The notes: generated by a model not told the origin, from the sequence alone. A stretch of 64,000 nucleotides of DNA from Daphnia carinata (GCF_022539665.2 NC_081334.1:4216001-4280000); one strand, 5' to 3'. Shown: positions 45,130 through 58,965, numbered from the stretch's first letter. Numbers and translations are program-made.

Positions 45130-48100
45130 TCAAAACTTGTGCGAAAGTCGTTTCGCTTGATTGATCCCTTCAACGACCGTCGAAATCATTTCCCCCTCTC
45201 TGACGGAAGTTTTGAGAAAAATAAAACTGGGACTCACCGCAAAGAAGAATCCGCTGGAAGGCTCGTCGAAACTTGATAGACATGGCCGTGTACAAGATGG
45301 GATTGATTGCACTGCGTTCGTTAATCAATCGAATGAATTCCTCAATCTTTCTTGAAACGAAGAAAAAAAAAAGGGTGAAATCACCTGTTGATGTAGACGC
45401 AAGTTTTGGCGAACATCAGAAACCACAGATCCATAAAACTGGCTCGCGAGTACATTGTGGCGAAGCTGTTGTAGACCAACATGCCGCGGTAGGGCAACCA
45501 CAGCGTCGCGAAGATCACGACGACGACCACCAGCATTTTCACCACCTGAACCAAAAATTAAAAGAACAAAACATTAAGACCTTCATCCAGGGCATACACG
45601 TAACAAAAATTCAATTCAATCAAATACTCTGAATGAAAATGAGAGTAAGGATTTCCTATACTCCCCCCCCCCCCAAACTAAAGAAACTGTACAACAATGA
45701 ACTATAGAAAGAGAGAAGGGAAATGTTATTAGATGGGCCAAACGAACGCACCGACACAGTCACGTGGCGTTATTTCCTGACACGATCACACAAAGTTTTG
45801 CCCTTCTGTCGCCATCAATAATCAGTGGTATACACACATGCACTTTCCTATAGATCTTTACACGCAAGTTCTCGGCCGCTCTCTTGCCGCACGCGTCTCC
45901 ATGGAACACCTTAACTATTGACGCTATCTCAAAGTGCTGCTGCCGCCCCGCAAAATGGAAAACGCCCTTAGCTAACAGAGACCACCAAAAGTTGATGTCT
46001 CATTTATTTCCTGCCTTTCTTTTTTTTTAAAAGAATGGAGAAGAGAGAGCCGAGCAAATCGTGTGCACGTAACACGTTTCGATACGTTTCAAAAGAATAC
46101 GAAAGATAGAAAGCAGTGCATGCGTAATACTAGGACGAAGAAGATCTTTTTCAATTACGATTTAATGAAAAAGAAAATGAAGACGTAAATGCAGAGCAAT
46201 CATGCCGTTCTATCGTCGATGATTCATTGCAATAGACTGTTCAAAAGATCCTGTGAAACTTTGGAAAGGCGCGCACATTTCAAAGGTCTCACTTGCATCA
46301 AAGATTTCGTCAAAGTCCATTTCAATCTAGACGAAAGCGTACGGCTATCACAAGGATATAATCGCATTTTCAGCTGACGAGTCTTTAGACACTCGAAACG
46401 GCTAGGCCTATGTTTTTTTTTGTATGCAGATTTTGTGAGCAAAAGCAACTCACGATTTCATCAACGGTGACGTATCATCGGATCAATTTTAAAAGTCTAT
46501 TTAATACGTTTTTTTTTTTGGTCCCGTTCAAATATTCGTAGTCTTGTACGTTTTTAATAAGACGGGGCTAATCTATCTATTGAATTTCACATCTTCATTA
46601 AATTTCGCAGATTGGGAGAAAAAGTGAGAAGCATTTAATTTTGAAAGATAAACAGAGTCGAGCCGATCGTTTGAGCGAATTGATTCATGCAAAATTAATA
46701 CAATTTTTTTTCCCGTCTTAAGAAAACGAAATGATTTTTGTTGAAGATAAATTTCGATAGCGAAGCGCACCCTATCTCACTTTCAGACTCAATTTTTCGT
46801 GAAATAGAATTCAATTATTTAAAAGAAAAAAACATTTCCTACGGGATGCGTTGGTTCAATACAACAACCGCGTCGTTCTCCACCACCTTTTTTTTTTTTT
46901 TATCTCTCTCTTCTCACTGAAGAAAAAAAAAATGAGAAATTTTACACAAGCGTGTTGTGATGGAGCAGATTTACACACAGACACACAATCTCCCGCAGGA
47001 AAAGTTCTACGTTCGCAAACAAGCGCACGCTATTTTCTTTGATCCTCGTAGCAATAAACTTGTCATCATGTCCGATAGTGAATAGTTTTGAAAGAGAAAA
47101 AAAAAAAAAAAAAAAAAAAAGGAACTCGCGTGTTGCAGCTGACACGCGTAAAAAACTGTCCAACCACTCAATCAGAAAGCACAAAGAAAACGGACTACAA
47201 TTGAAACACGCGAACGTTGTAGACGCCGAAATATTAAGGAAAACGTAAAGGCACAAAAAAAAACGTGTGGGACGATTGAAAACAAGAACCGAGAAGGCCA
47301 GAACGCAGTAATTGCCACATCTAAGAAAAAAAGAGAAACATATCTTCCGTTTCCGGGTATACTCGGAATGCAGCGGCAGCTATAGATGAACCCCCCCCAC
47401 TTGTCTTTTAATGAGGCCCATTTTCTTTTTGTCAAGCCAGCGCACAGCTTTCAGGCTTCGTGCAAGCTAGCTGCATCTATAGCTGCACACTGGCCTATTA
47501 TTATATGAAGCTATCCTCGATTTACGTGTTTGTGTTATGCACTCTCCCACAACTTGCAACGTACAAACTTTTATTTTTCTTCTACTTCTCCACCCCGTTC
47601 TTTTTCGATGTGTGTTGTGCGAGATTTTTTTTTCCCAACCCACCCCAAATCTCGTGCAGTTGGCATCATCTAGAGTTGACTGCTTTCTTCCTAGTTTGGA
47701 CAACTTCCATTTATATACGAGTTTCTATTTCTTTTTTCGTCTTTATTCGTCCTTGCCTTTTTTTTTTTTCACTTCTCTCAACTGATGTCTATCCATCTAT
47801 GCTTGGTATATACGAAAGAACGTACATCCGGCAAGTTGTGGGCGAAAAAATAAAAAATAAAAATCATTCCCTTTTTGCCTCAAAAAAGCAGAAAATAGTT
47901 TTTTTCTTTTTCTTTTTATTCTAGCGATTATATGGGAATAAGAAGGAACGCTTGCCTTGGACTCCGTGCTTTATTAACTCTCTGGCGTCGGTACACGCTC
48001 CAACCTTTTATTATACGGTCCTAGAAAAAAGATGTGCTGCAGCTGGCGGATAAAAGAAAGAAGGGACGGGCATCACACACACACACACACAAGTATATAA

Positions 48101-51100
48101 GAGAGAGAGAGAGAGAGAGAGAGAGAAAATGACATCACTCAGCGGCTGCCTTTGCCGCCACTATCAATGCACCTCTCTTTCGATTTGAAATAGGAATGGC
48201 CCTTGTTTTCGGGATATTCTTCAGTGGAACTGGCATCGTTCCGATTATTAAGAGTCTTAACTCTTCGAAAGAGATAAAAGAAAAGAAACAGAAAGGGCTT
48301 CTAATATGAAGTGTTATTTGGTACGTACAAGTTCAATCACTTGGAAATCATTTCAAACGTCGCGATATCGACCAAACGGATGCGATTGGTTTACGACCGA
48401 CCAACCAGGAGGTTCTTTTCAGGTATACGGAACACGAACGAATTCTCATTTTTTTACGAGTACCATAAACAAAATAGCCCACTTGACCCCGTATTGCCAA
48501 AGTGATGGTTGACACGAATGAAGGGAAAAAAAAAACCCACAAAGAACCAACCCCCTCCTTCAAAAAAAAAATTGCTTCTCTCGAATTCACATATTTTTTC
48601 ACGATATCGATCCACTGCAATTCTATAGGCAAACGCAATTTTTTTTTTCATTAGTTGAAAGAAGAGTAAGCAAACAACAAACGGGCGGGCAAAAATAGGT
48701 AAGGTCTCGTCCTATTTGTTGAAAAAAAAAAAAAAAACGGATAATGTTACGTCGTAAATAAGGCCGTCAGATTTTTATTAAATGCTGGCTAGCCCCATCA
48801 GCTCCACCCGAAGCCATTTTTGTCATTCTTTAAACAAGGCATCACATATGAAAAAAAAAAAAAAAAAAAAAATGTAAACAACGTCCTTTGAATTTTCGTG
48901 CCACCCCCCTTTTTGTTGCCATTTTTTATACGACACTATTTTGCACGTGAAACATGTACGCAAAAAAACAAAAAAAAAAACAAAGATCTTATTGATATCT
49001 GCTGTCAAATGCAAGATGTACGTGTATATTGTTTTCTTTCCCTTAGCAACTGAAAAAAGAAAATTCCGGCCCGGATGGTTGATGTTATATAGGGCGTCTA
49101 TACATATTGCCCATATCGATTCGTCTGCCCATATTTGATTCTTCTCCTCCCGATCTGTACAATTCGACAAGCTAAAAACACGCATATATAATCAGACAGT
49201 CGGAATCTAGAAGGTCCAAGATGGCCCCACCCTTTTTTTTTTATTGACACGTCAATCAAATACAAAAAAAAAAAAAAAGAAATTGGAAGGCTGTTCTTTC
49301 TCTACGAATATCCATCTCATTTATGATTGAAATATTCATGCCATTGCGCGCGCGAGAAGCTATACCCGAACCCAACGGTAGAATATGAATGCAAATATGG
49401 ACATTAGGTTCGTATTATAAAAAAAGAGAAAGTGGATTTAGAAAAGTTCACGAACGCGCACTGAACGCGTGAACGTCATTACAAGAAGTTGGTGTCTACT
49501 GATCTTCCAATCGATGGCCATTCTTTCCGCCTCTCCAAGCCAAAAGAAAAATAAAAGTTCTCCTTTTCATCTAATTGGTTGTCAATCCATGTCTTTATCC
49601 ATATACACCCAAAAAAACTAGCAGCTCCTCCCCAAACCGGGGAGAACTTACTTTTATTTTAGAGAATGACGGTAGGACGTCAAATGGCTTTCCCCGACAA
49701 TAAATCGATAAATGATGATTGGCAACAATCAGCAAATTAAAAAAAAAAAAGAACGTGATTACGTGAGGCGGCCATTTCGTGGTCATGCAAGTTTTGCGTC
49801 ACTGAAACGCAGCGAAAAACAGATTAGCATATTCGCTTCATTAGCGATCATGTCAAAGGGTGTTTTCATTTCCTGACTTGTCCCGTAGCTAATTACGAAG
49901 AGACGACGTGCTCCATGATGTTTAAGTTCCAACATCTTCATACAGGATGGACAAACTCCTTCAAGAAAGATAATGATGCTCCACAATCAAACGACTCCTA
50001 TGCACAAAATCAAAGCCCTAGCGCAAACGTACGCGTGAATGACAGCTCATTTGAATACCCGCATTATTCTGTAAGCTACTCAACTATAGTAAGAGAACAC
50101 ACAAAAAAAAAAAAACGGGTACCAAGCAAAAAAAAAAAAAAAAAAAAAAATCGATTCGTATCGGTTCCAAATGCGCTTGTACATATGGAAGCCAATCGAC
50201 ATGAGCTCCTTTGTCATTCCTTTTGAAAAGAGCATACGCAAAAAAATTGCGGTAGGAATTTTCTTTTTGTTTGTGTTTTCTAGGGTCGTTGATATGTAGA
50301 CTATTCTTTATGCAACATCAAAAAGATTGCGGTGTATAGCGCCCAGATTCGTGCTTTCTAAAGATTCGTCTGACGTCAGACTCAACAACAACAAAAAAAA
50401 ACGCTGCTTAATCAAAACAGAGAGAAAATAAAATTGCCTACGTGTTTACACGATTATGTTTGGCCATTTAGCGTAGCGACGAGGACCGAACGGCGTATAA
50501 TAGTCAGGGTTCGCATAACATTTTCCGTAAATTGAAATCACTTTATCCCAGATTGTATCAAACGAAATCTATTTTTAGTATTCCCTTTTTTTGGTTAAAA
50601 TCTCGATTGCTGCCAAGTTTCTCCGAGATCCAAAAAAAGAAAAACGCCCATTTTTCCTACAAGGTACCCAATTGTAAAAAAAAAAAAAAAAAAAAGACGT
50701 TTGCATTCAAATGAGAAAAAGTTTTGACGATAAATAGATTGGCCAAGTTCGAGGGGAAAAAAAAACGAAAGAAAAGAAATTCGATGATTCCTTCCCTCGT
50801 CAAGCTAACATTTCAGCTCCTTGTTTGTAACACAATGCAAATTTGCCAATAAAATTTCGAATTTTTTTTCTTTTTTCCTAGCTGTAAGTTAAACGCAATG
50901 CCGAACGAGAAATAAAAATAAGAAAACTGACCTGAACTCTGGAGCTTTTAGTAGGGTCGACTGACGATTGATTGTCGTGCCGGCAGACCTCCGGGTATTT
51001 GTTAAAGTGTCCGTTGAACAAAACGCGAGCGATGAGACCGTAGAGGACGCACGAAATGAGCAACGGCACCAAATAAAACACCACAATGTCCGCAAAGAAA

Positions 51101-52301
51101 TAACCCTGGATAAACATACATTTCTATACATATATAATTGCCACATCAATCAAAGTAACAAGTTTGTTAAAATTACCAAGTATTCCTGGCGGGATAATTT
51201 CATGGCGCAGCGCTCGACCGTTTGGAAACCTCTGTAGTGGATGGGTTCGGTGACTGTGAGACCGAGCCAAGGCGACGAGTAGCAAAACGCGAAAGCCCAG
51301 ACGCCGCCGACAATCTTTTTAGCTCTTTTGACCGTGCAGACGCTCTGCGCTTTCATCGGGTGACAGATGGCGATGTAGCGCTCGACCGTGAACGCCGTCA
51401 AACTCAGCGACGAAGCATTGATTCCTATACATTTTAGATTTTTCGGGAAATGCAAATGGTTCATGTTACTTTCATACTTTCGTCGTTATTAAACACGCGG
51501 GCGAATTTCAGCGCCTTGATTTAAAAACTCGCCTAGATTTTGAAGGAAAACGAAAATGGCGCATCCGATGGGCCCCCAAATCCATTGGCTCCCGATGACG
51601 TAGTATGATAGGATCTCGTTAGGCACGGAAGCGATGAGGACGACGCAGTCGGCAGCCGCCAGGCTGACCAGGTAGCAGTTGGTAGGTGAATGCATCGAGC
51701 GCGTACGATAAACGACCTGAAAAAGCGCACATTTTTGTACCACGTCAAACAAACAAATCGACCGGAAATGAAAACGCCAAGGCAACACATTTTTTTTTGT
51801 AACAAAGAAAAATCCACGGGTGTGGAAGAATAGAACTGTTCGCTTCATCACCATTTGAAAAATAAATAAATAAAAGAAGAATTACCATGACGACGAGTAG
51901 ATTTCCGAGGACGCCTACGAGTAGAATTAATCCCTGAAATAACGTGCCGACAAGGCGATAGTCTCTTGAAAAATACGACGGATTCTCTTCTTTATCCGAA
52001 AACGATGAATTCGGGCCGCCAGTGTTGTCGCCTAGGAAATCCATCGACGTCCGGTTAATGCTGGACAGCCACCAATCGGTGCAATTCGCCCCTAGCGCCT
52101 TCTCCAGCATAGAATAATCAGCCGCATCGTCCGATCCGTTGGCCGTCAACGCTCCGCTTTTGATACACACACACACCCCAACCACAAAAAAAAAAAAAAA
52201 TGATTTACATATCATTTTGAAATAAATTCAATTTGTTCATTCAATTACCTTCGGATGGCGTTGAGAGTATCGTTGACGGCTTGAGAACAGACAGCATCCA
52301 T
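45130..52301 (-). CDS. TRH-receptor-like class A GPCR (about 400 aa; C terminus uncertain)
   Basis: Exons in transcript order: 52249-52301, 51886-52156, 51533-51716, 51177-51424, 50932-51105, 45385-45545, 45238-45311, and probably 45130-45167. The N-terminal domain is short, with several N-glycosylation sites (NGS, NCT, NRT, NSS). Seven spans follow: LVGVLGNLLVV, SPTNCYLVSLAAAD, LGINASSLSLTAFTVERYIAICHP (ERY instead of DRY, as in vertebrate TRH receptors), KAKKI-type loop, the fifth and sixth spans, and SAINPILY of span seven. Closest known family: thyrotropin-releasing-hormone receptors and their invertebrate neuropeptide relatives; ligand not readable from sequence. Exon 3 to 4 joins in frame only if the intron begins with GC (TAG|GCGAGT). 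The last exon gives the short tail CGINQAKRLSHKF, but another acceptor could give a different tail. Confidence 0.88.
45546..50931 (-). other. 5.4-kb intron of the GPCR gene
   Basis: It separates the fifth/sixth-span coding exons and is about 80 times longer than typical introns here. It contains a CA repeat (48074-48091), a GA repeat (48101-48126), A tracts up to 23 bases (47098-47120), a C run (45663-45674) and a TGACGTCA palindrome at 50371-50378. No nested gene was recognised on either strand. Confidence 0.6.
48074..48126. repeat. CA and GA microsatellites
   Basis: (CA)9 at 48074-48091 followed by (GA)13 at 48101-48126, inside the large GPCR intron. Confidence 0.85.
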
Positions 52302-55300
52302 GTCGGCTCTGCGCTGTGACTTTGGAACCGTATAAGCGCACCAACACTAAACTAAACAAAACTGGGTTTAAGCAACGACAACAACAATATCATCAACAGC
52401 CAAAAGCAGTTCACCAAAGAGGCTGGATGACGAGAAGCGACTGAAGGGGCAAGCTGTAAGCGCAACGCCCTTTTTTTTACTCTGTTCTCTGCTGCATCGC
52501 GGCCGCACACATCCGGTGCGCGTAGGGGCGCAGGATCCATCGCCAGGGAAAAAAATATATCAATCGTTGGGGTGGCGGAGTGGAAGACGACGATCCTGCA
52601 AATGCTGAGTGGAGAAGGAATGCGCAGAATAATGATCAGAAGAAGAAGAAGAATAAAAAAAAAAACGGAAGCGAACTTTATTTTTCGCTGTTGTTGGAGA
52701 GATCCACTTCAATTCGATCACGCGGCAGCATTGGCACAAATGCGCATACGACATAGTCGAAACGGACCGTACGACTGTAAAAAATCGCAACGACAATGGG
52801 ACAGACAAAAAGCAATGAAAGCATTTTTTTCTTTACATTTCCTTTTTTTTTTGTCAATCATCTGAGGATCAATTTTGGGTTTCTTTGAAAATACAAATAT
52901 GTAGGCAAATCAAGCTTTTCAATTGAATTCGGGTAGAAATACATTGACTACCATGCAATCAGTGCACGCCTACCAAAGAAAAAGAAATAAAAACCAGACT
53001 TGTTTCATTATTACATTCCAGCTCAATTCTTAATAACTTAAAAAGGAAAATCAAGTTGTGCAACTGCTCCACGCAACCTATTCATTTACGAACGATGATA
53101 AGTAGTATGGAACATGCTGTTGTTCGGTAAATTCCCTTGTTTTTCCCATTTTTTTTTTTTTCAATCTGTTCTCCATTCAGCAGATTCCTAACGAAGGCCC
53201 ATTGAATTTGTATAAGACAGGGAAAAAAAAGTAGTTGCTCCGGAAGGTGGATAATGATCTTTTCGTGTAGAACACACCCCACTCCCCCCAAAAGTAAATA
53301 CAAACTTGTTTGCAAAGGGCGATAGACACTGTCTTCCCGATCAAATACAATGGCAACTTGTTATCATTGTCGCCTACCGACACGACAAAGCACTTTGGCC
53401 TTTCACACCCACTACACCTTCCCCCGAACCCATTTCTGCCCTGCACCGATTTGAAAGTTTCAACGGGCCACCGATTGTCGTGACAAGATGGCAGATAAAA
53501 GGCAGACGAGAGAAAAAAAACGACAGACCATATGCTGCTAATTTAATTCTCGTTTCATGATCGACAAGAGAGCCTGAAAAAGAGAAGAAACATGTGCACG
53601 GAGCAGACAGCCTGTGCCGCACTGGACCGTGAATCCCAGAGTCGTTAAACAGGAAAAGGCTGCGGCCATGTTCGACGCAAATCGAAAGCGAGTTGCTGCA
53701 TGTAGCATCAAGTCGCGGATTATTTATTTTTATGTAAAAAAAAGAACATCACCAATGGGCTGCAGCCGTGGAATTGAAGTAAAAGGCTTAAATTTGCCGA
53801 CCATTTGAGTTGCTTGAAAAACTTGAAATCGGAACACATACACGCAGAGAAAAAATCGCGAATAGATGGCGCCAGTGAGTACCGACATTTCCGACGTCTC
53901 TTGGTAAACTCAAGCGCTTTGCTCCTTCCGCCGCACGCAGCGGATGATTGCAGCGCAGGAAGAGGGAAGAAAAAAAAAAAAAAGGTCTCGACATGTCTCT
54001 AACATGTAAAGACAGTCTAAGCAAACCATTTCTATAGTTGGCAGAAAAATAGAAAAATAGAGTGTGTTTGCTGCTGTCGGTATTTCGTTCTCGCCAGTTA
54101 CCCAAAAATGTAGAAGAAAGCCGTCCGTAGGGAGCAAACAAACCAATAAAAAAAGGATTTGCGGAAATTATAGATGACGTAAATAAAAGAAAAAAAAACT
54201 AAACGGGAAAAAAAGAAAAGAAAAAGAATTGGCTCCCGACAGTTAGGCAGACACACACACACACCGAGACACGCAGACACAAATGAAATGATCTCCGGAG
54301 CTGTACATTTATAAAGCCAACCGAACGAAAAAGGAAAGAAAAAAAAAGGGAGAATGTTATAATATAGTGGGGCAATGAAAGAAAGAGCAAGATCCGTCTC
54401 TTTATGACTAACCGAAAAAAAAGAATGGAGAAAAGCTCTACGATTCCCTGTGGTTTGGACGCGAAAAGAACCATACCTTCATTCTGTTTTTATCTTTTAG
54501 ATTTTCATTTTAATTCAAGTCCAGCATCAATTTAGCATTGCGTCGAAAGTGGAAAACAATGCCACCTTACATAAAAAAAAAAAAAAGGGCACTTTTAAGT
54601 GAGTTCTATCCCTATTTATACAGAATACTGTAGCGCTAAAGATTTTATTCAATTTCCAGTTTTAAATAGTTCGTACGGCAGGCACTCCTATTCTTTTTCC
54701 ATCGAATTTCCCACCATTGAAAATGCCAAACAGAGGGCAAACAAAAGACAAGCTTTCCTAGTGGACTCTCGGGTCCTTTAAGAAAAAGAAAAAAAAAGTC
54801 CTTCGCTCCAACCTATCGATATTGTTCTACATACTCTCGCATCCGACGCTTACGCAAACGCGTGGAAAACAGACAACATAATATTTCTAGAAATGAGATG
54901 GTGGCAAAGGGAGGGAGTGCAATCCATCTTGTCGTTAAATGGGGAGAAAACACAAACACAAGGGATAGCCCAACGCCCAAATAGAACAAAATCGCTGGTC
55001 CGGAAATCTACCGAGATCTTGTGAATTTCACTGAACAATTCAACGATCTTAGAATTTCTTTATGTGCAGTTCGCTTTTTATTTTAAGAGCTTTTCCTTTC
55101 AAGCTTTTGAATAAGAAATAAATATATCGGGTTGACAGTTCTACGAATACACAATAAAAACAAGTGGATCAATCGATTGCGCAATTACCTGGATCAAACC
55201 TATATTTGATTACGTTGAGTACTGAGCCTAGCAAAGAGCAAATGAGAAACGATAGCTGAACCTGAAATAAGCTACCCTATTGAATCGATTTCTTTCTTTA

Positions 55301-56936
55301 GTTTGTTTCCATTGTCTTAGGCCCCACGCGAATCGATTTAACGCTTTAAACAATTCAATTCAACGTGAACGAAGAGGATGCTGCTAGGCCCAACAATAAT
55401 ACACTTTCAACATTTCTGAGCTGATGTTGCATCGCAGACTGTTTATCGATTGCAATTGCGCGTGTAAGGTCTGAGAAAATCAGACGAAACACCTTGGGGC
55501 TTTCGTGAGCATACGGGAATCTATAGAATAACGAATATTTCACCACGTAATTATTCGATTAGGACACTCTCCCGATGACCATTAAAAGGGCGAAGAGTCC
55601 AGTCACGTAAAAAAAGAAAAACCATCATTCATTGTCTCTGTATCGGCTTACTGCGGGCAGGCAAGTGAAGAATAATGGGATCGTGGAGAGAGATGGATCG
55701 CTCCGTAAGTTACAATCAAATTGCGTTTAACGCATCATCCATTTCTATTTAGTTCTAATTCAATTTCGTAATGACTGCATAATGAATGAAAGCTGTCCTG
55801 TGGTGACAGCGTTCCTTTTTTAATGTCGATTGACAAAGACTTTATTCGCTGTTGGCAAAAAAGAAAAGGTCAAACGCCATCTTTAGGTGAAAAAAAAAAA
55901 CGAAAAAGAGCGAAAAAAAAAATGGCGGGATGAGCTGATGAATAATTTAAAACTACCCAAGAAAGACTATCCATTTCCAAAATATACCACACAAACAAAG
56001 TTTTGGTTTCTATGTTAATGCCTCTTACCTGAGATATGTTTTCCGCAGTTCATTGTCAGTAAAGGTTCAAACGATGTCGAAGTTGAGACGTTCCGACTAT
56101 TCAACGCTAATGATCTGAAAATGAAACAAATGATAAGTTATTAAGTCACTCGGAACAGAGACATACGATAACAAACAAGAGTACTGAACAAAAACCTTTT
56201 TCTAATTAACCTCTCATTTGATTATTACAGCAATACTATGCAGGGGTTGCACGACATTTCAATAAGTTTACCAGACAAACACGAGCCACTGTGCACAAAC
56301 TATTTCAAGGCTGTCCCCCTCCCCAACCATGTTTGTGACGACGTCAATGAGATTGCATTTTGGCATGCCAAGTTTCTCATCAACAATTGAATTATGAATA
56401 GAAATGGCACGACATACTGCATACGTGGATACCCTATTATCATTCGAATGCAAATCCAGATCCATGCGTAGTCACTGTCTACTGCGAGTACGTACATGTT
56501 AACAAAAATTGCGATTTCATGACACTTACCCTGGGTAGCATGGCACTCATTGGTCTGCAGAGCTCTAGTCGAGATTCATAACACAAGGCTAAGGAACGAA
56601 ATTTTAGTTATTTTAAATTGTTGGCACTACTTTTTTGGTGGAAATACTGCAAGATTGGAAGTTCGTATTCGAACAGCTATCGAGAAAGGCAGCAGGCCTG
56701 AGCACACCTCGTGTCGACTGTTCTTCAGCCAGGTGAGAACTAGCTTCGTAGGCTGCGCATTTCCCGTAGTTAATTTTTCGAAATTCTTTTCTGGATTTTG
56801 AATTCGTATTTGATGGAAACTTGCAATGCTGCAAATTTGATTTAGTATGCAAGAACTTTGCTTGAAGAAACTGTAACAATTTTCTGTATATGATCTGTTT
56901 GAGATGTTAATCTGTTGAGTTTTGAATACTTACAAT
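52302..56936. other. Upstream region of the GPCR; possible untranslated exons
   Basis: No protein-coding exon assigned. A minus-strand segment at 56029-56114 is bounded by TTTTCAG and CAG|GTAAGA, and a GTAAGT donor also lies at about 56526; these may be 5' UTR exons of the GPCR, but the connection cannot be proved. The right end holds the HYLS1 promoter and leader. The rest is A/T-tract-rich intergenic DNA. Confidence 0.4.
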
Positions 56937-57669
56937 ATGGATTTTACGTTGGAAGAAATTCGTTGTATTCTTGAAGAGATGGGTATAAAAAACATTCCAG
57001 AAAGTCATCTCAAACACTTTGCCAGAGGTTGTTATTGTGACAGCAAAAATAGAGTGGATCTATCTTTGTTAGCTTATTGTCTAATTATTATTTGATGGCT
57101 CTGTCTTTGTTTAGATTTAAAACATTTAATGAAACACGAAAAGCATGTCCAAAAACGAAAGAGAGCTTTAGGAGAAGCTGATATTCAAGCTCCAAGACCT
57201 ACCAACACTCTACCCGCCTCGAAGTTGCTGGAGAAAACACCGCCCAGAACCTCACCAACTATATCCCAACCAATGGCAAGACCCAGTACCAGTTTCTATC
57301 CTCCACACCAACAGTACTCAATTATGACATTTCTAATTGGCTTTTTATTTTAATTACTGAATTATCTTTTGTTGCAGGGAGAATTGTAAGTTGGGTGCTG
57401 GTAAAAAATTATCCACAGAAGACCCATCTGATGATGTCAAAAACAGAGGAACAACAAAATTTGCATCAGCAGCTACTCGTTCTGCCTCAAAAGCTGAACT
57501 TGGTAATTTTTTCTACAATATGTATATATCGAGTTTCAAATATCACTTGAATCCTTCTGTTATAGACAAAGCAAAGCTTGAAGAAGCAAGATGGAAGAAG
57601 CTCAAGACAGATCCTGTAAGACTTTATGGTTGGTATAAAACACACTGGGAATTTCATGGACTTGATTAA
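56937..57669 (+). CDS. HYLS1: HYLS1 centriolar protein (172 aa)
   Basis: Exons 56937-57027, 57115-57313, 57378-57502 and 57566-57669; phases match. HYLS1 is a centriole protein needed for ciliogenesis, acting after centriole assembly and mutated in hydrolethalus syndrome. The N terminus (MDFTLEEIRCILEEMG..IPESHLKHFARDL) matches the family's N-terminal helix. The C terminus carries the HYLS-1 box (KTDPVRLYGWYKTHWEF). The middle is Pro/Thr-rich and variable. The protein is shorter than the human one (299 aa), with a compressed middle. The first intron uses the unusual donor GTTGTT, but the frame demands it. AATAAA at 57738-57743 ends the gene. Confidence 0.85.
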
Positions 57670-57737
57670 CCAATAGTAATTTTTTAAAAAATTCAATAGC
57701 TATATCTTTGGTATCAAAATAATGTGTTTTTATTGCA

Positions 57738-57743
57738 ATAAAC
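57738..57743 (+). terminator. Polyadenylation signal of HYLS1
   Basis: AATAAA 69 bases after the HYLS1 stop codon. The convergent PARP16 stop is at 57811, so the two 3' ends nearly touch. Confidence 0.6.
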
Positions 57744-57810
57744 AAAATTGTGTGACCAGAAAAATCAAGCAACTTTTATGGGAAAAAAAAAATAGGCATG
57801 CTAGTACGGT

Positions 57811-58965
57811 TTAAATAGTCACTTTTTTGGCGAGACCAATCGCGAGCAAAAGTGAGACGTAGAGACTGAGGAACAAAACAAATTTGTAACGCTGTAGGAA
57901 ATTTGTTACTTTAACTGTCTTGACTTTAGGTCTTGTATATACTAGTAAATAACGTGGGCGGACAAGCTCGTTATTAGTCACGAGAATATACTTGTCTGGA
58001 ATCACGGAATCAGCTGCCGATGGTCTCGAACCTTTTCAAGTAAATTTTTCGTTATGAATAACCGTTGCGCGAAGGAAAAAATGTAATTCGCACCTCTTCT
58101 TTTCACGTCTGGGTGATTAATAACTTCACAAACGGCGAGTACTGATAGCTCTGGTCCCAACTGACTCTTATTCCAGCCTTGCCCAGAAGGCGAATACTGC
58201 AGACTTAGAGACTGTTCAGTCGATAAATAAATTCCTTCGCCAAACAAAGAGGTCTACATAGGTAAAGCAAAACTGTTCAGTCACCATTCTGAAAGTAAAA
58301 TATCAGACAATTAATGAGAAGTTGTGGGCGTACTTTGTTGAGATGTTGATGAAGGCCCAAATTCAGAATTGAATGGAAGTTCTCAAAACGACTTCCGTGA
58401 AACGCGAAAAACGTAGAAGAGGATAATTTTTTACGCTCCCAGGCCTGCTGACTACGGGCGAGATGATCAATTTGAAAAATCCATCTTGGAGCAAGTTGTA
58501 GCTCAATTTGTCCGGATAGTTGTTGTTTAAACTCCTCTATAGAGATTAGGCTGAGCTTCTGATTGTGATTCAAAAAGAATGTCTTCATAAAACTTGCTAT
58601 TTCAGGATCCTGTTTGTTGCTGACATCAAGGAGAGGCAATTCCGGAAGTCTTGAGACCAGTTCTCGTATAATTTCAATATCTGCTTCGCCGTCACTTTTT
58701 CGGTAATTTGCAGGTATAGGTTTAAGAAGCGACTCTGCGACGAAGATTATCAAAGATTCTTATTATTATTGATTAATTGCTGACTGCACCTGAAGTTACC
58801 ATATTTGAAATTTTGCACGGCTCCAACAAATAATGAGATACGCAAATCTAGGGCCAATAAGTCTCTTTTCATCTCAGTTTCCAGTTCACTCCATTCTTCT
58901 ATGGGTTCCTCAACATTGGCTGCATGACAGCAAGCTTGACTACATGTAATTTCAGTTTCAATCAT
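57811..58965 (-). CDS. PARP16: PARP16 mono-ADP-ribosyltransferase (309 aa)
   Basis: Exons in transcript order: 58800-58965, 58334-58734, 58094-58253, 57811-58013; phases match. PARP16 is a tail-anchored ER/nuclear-envelope enzyme that transfers single ADP-ribose units from NAD+ and supports the unfolded protein response. Visible features: an N-terminal helical domain, the His of [12 protein letters not shown], the Tyr of LFGEGIYLS, and the second Tyr of [10 protein letters not shown]. This is the H-Y-Y set of mono-ART PARPs, without the Glu of poly-forming PARPs. It ends with one hydrophobic tail anchor ([17 protein letters not shown]) and a few lumenal residues. Length is close to human (322). 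It is head to head with RXYLT1, with 563 bases between their start codons. Confidence 0.93.

Noticed and set aside
46851-49185. Hydrophobic frames of Phe/Ser/Leu in the large GPCR intron
   Set aside because: Products of T/A homopolymers and pyrimidine tracts; no splice-linked start or conserved motif.
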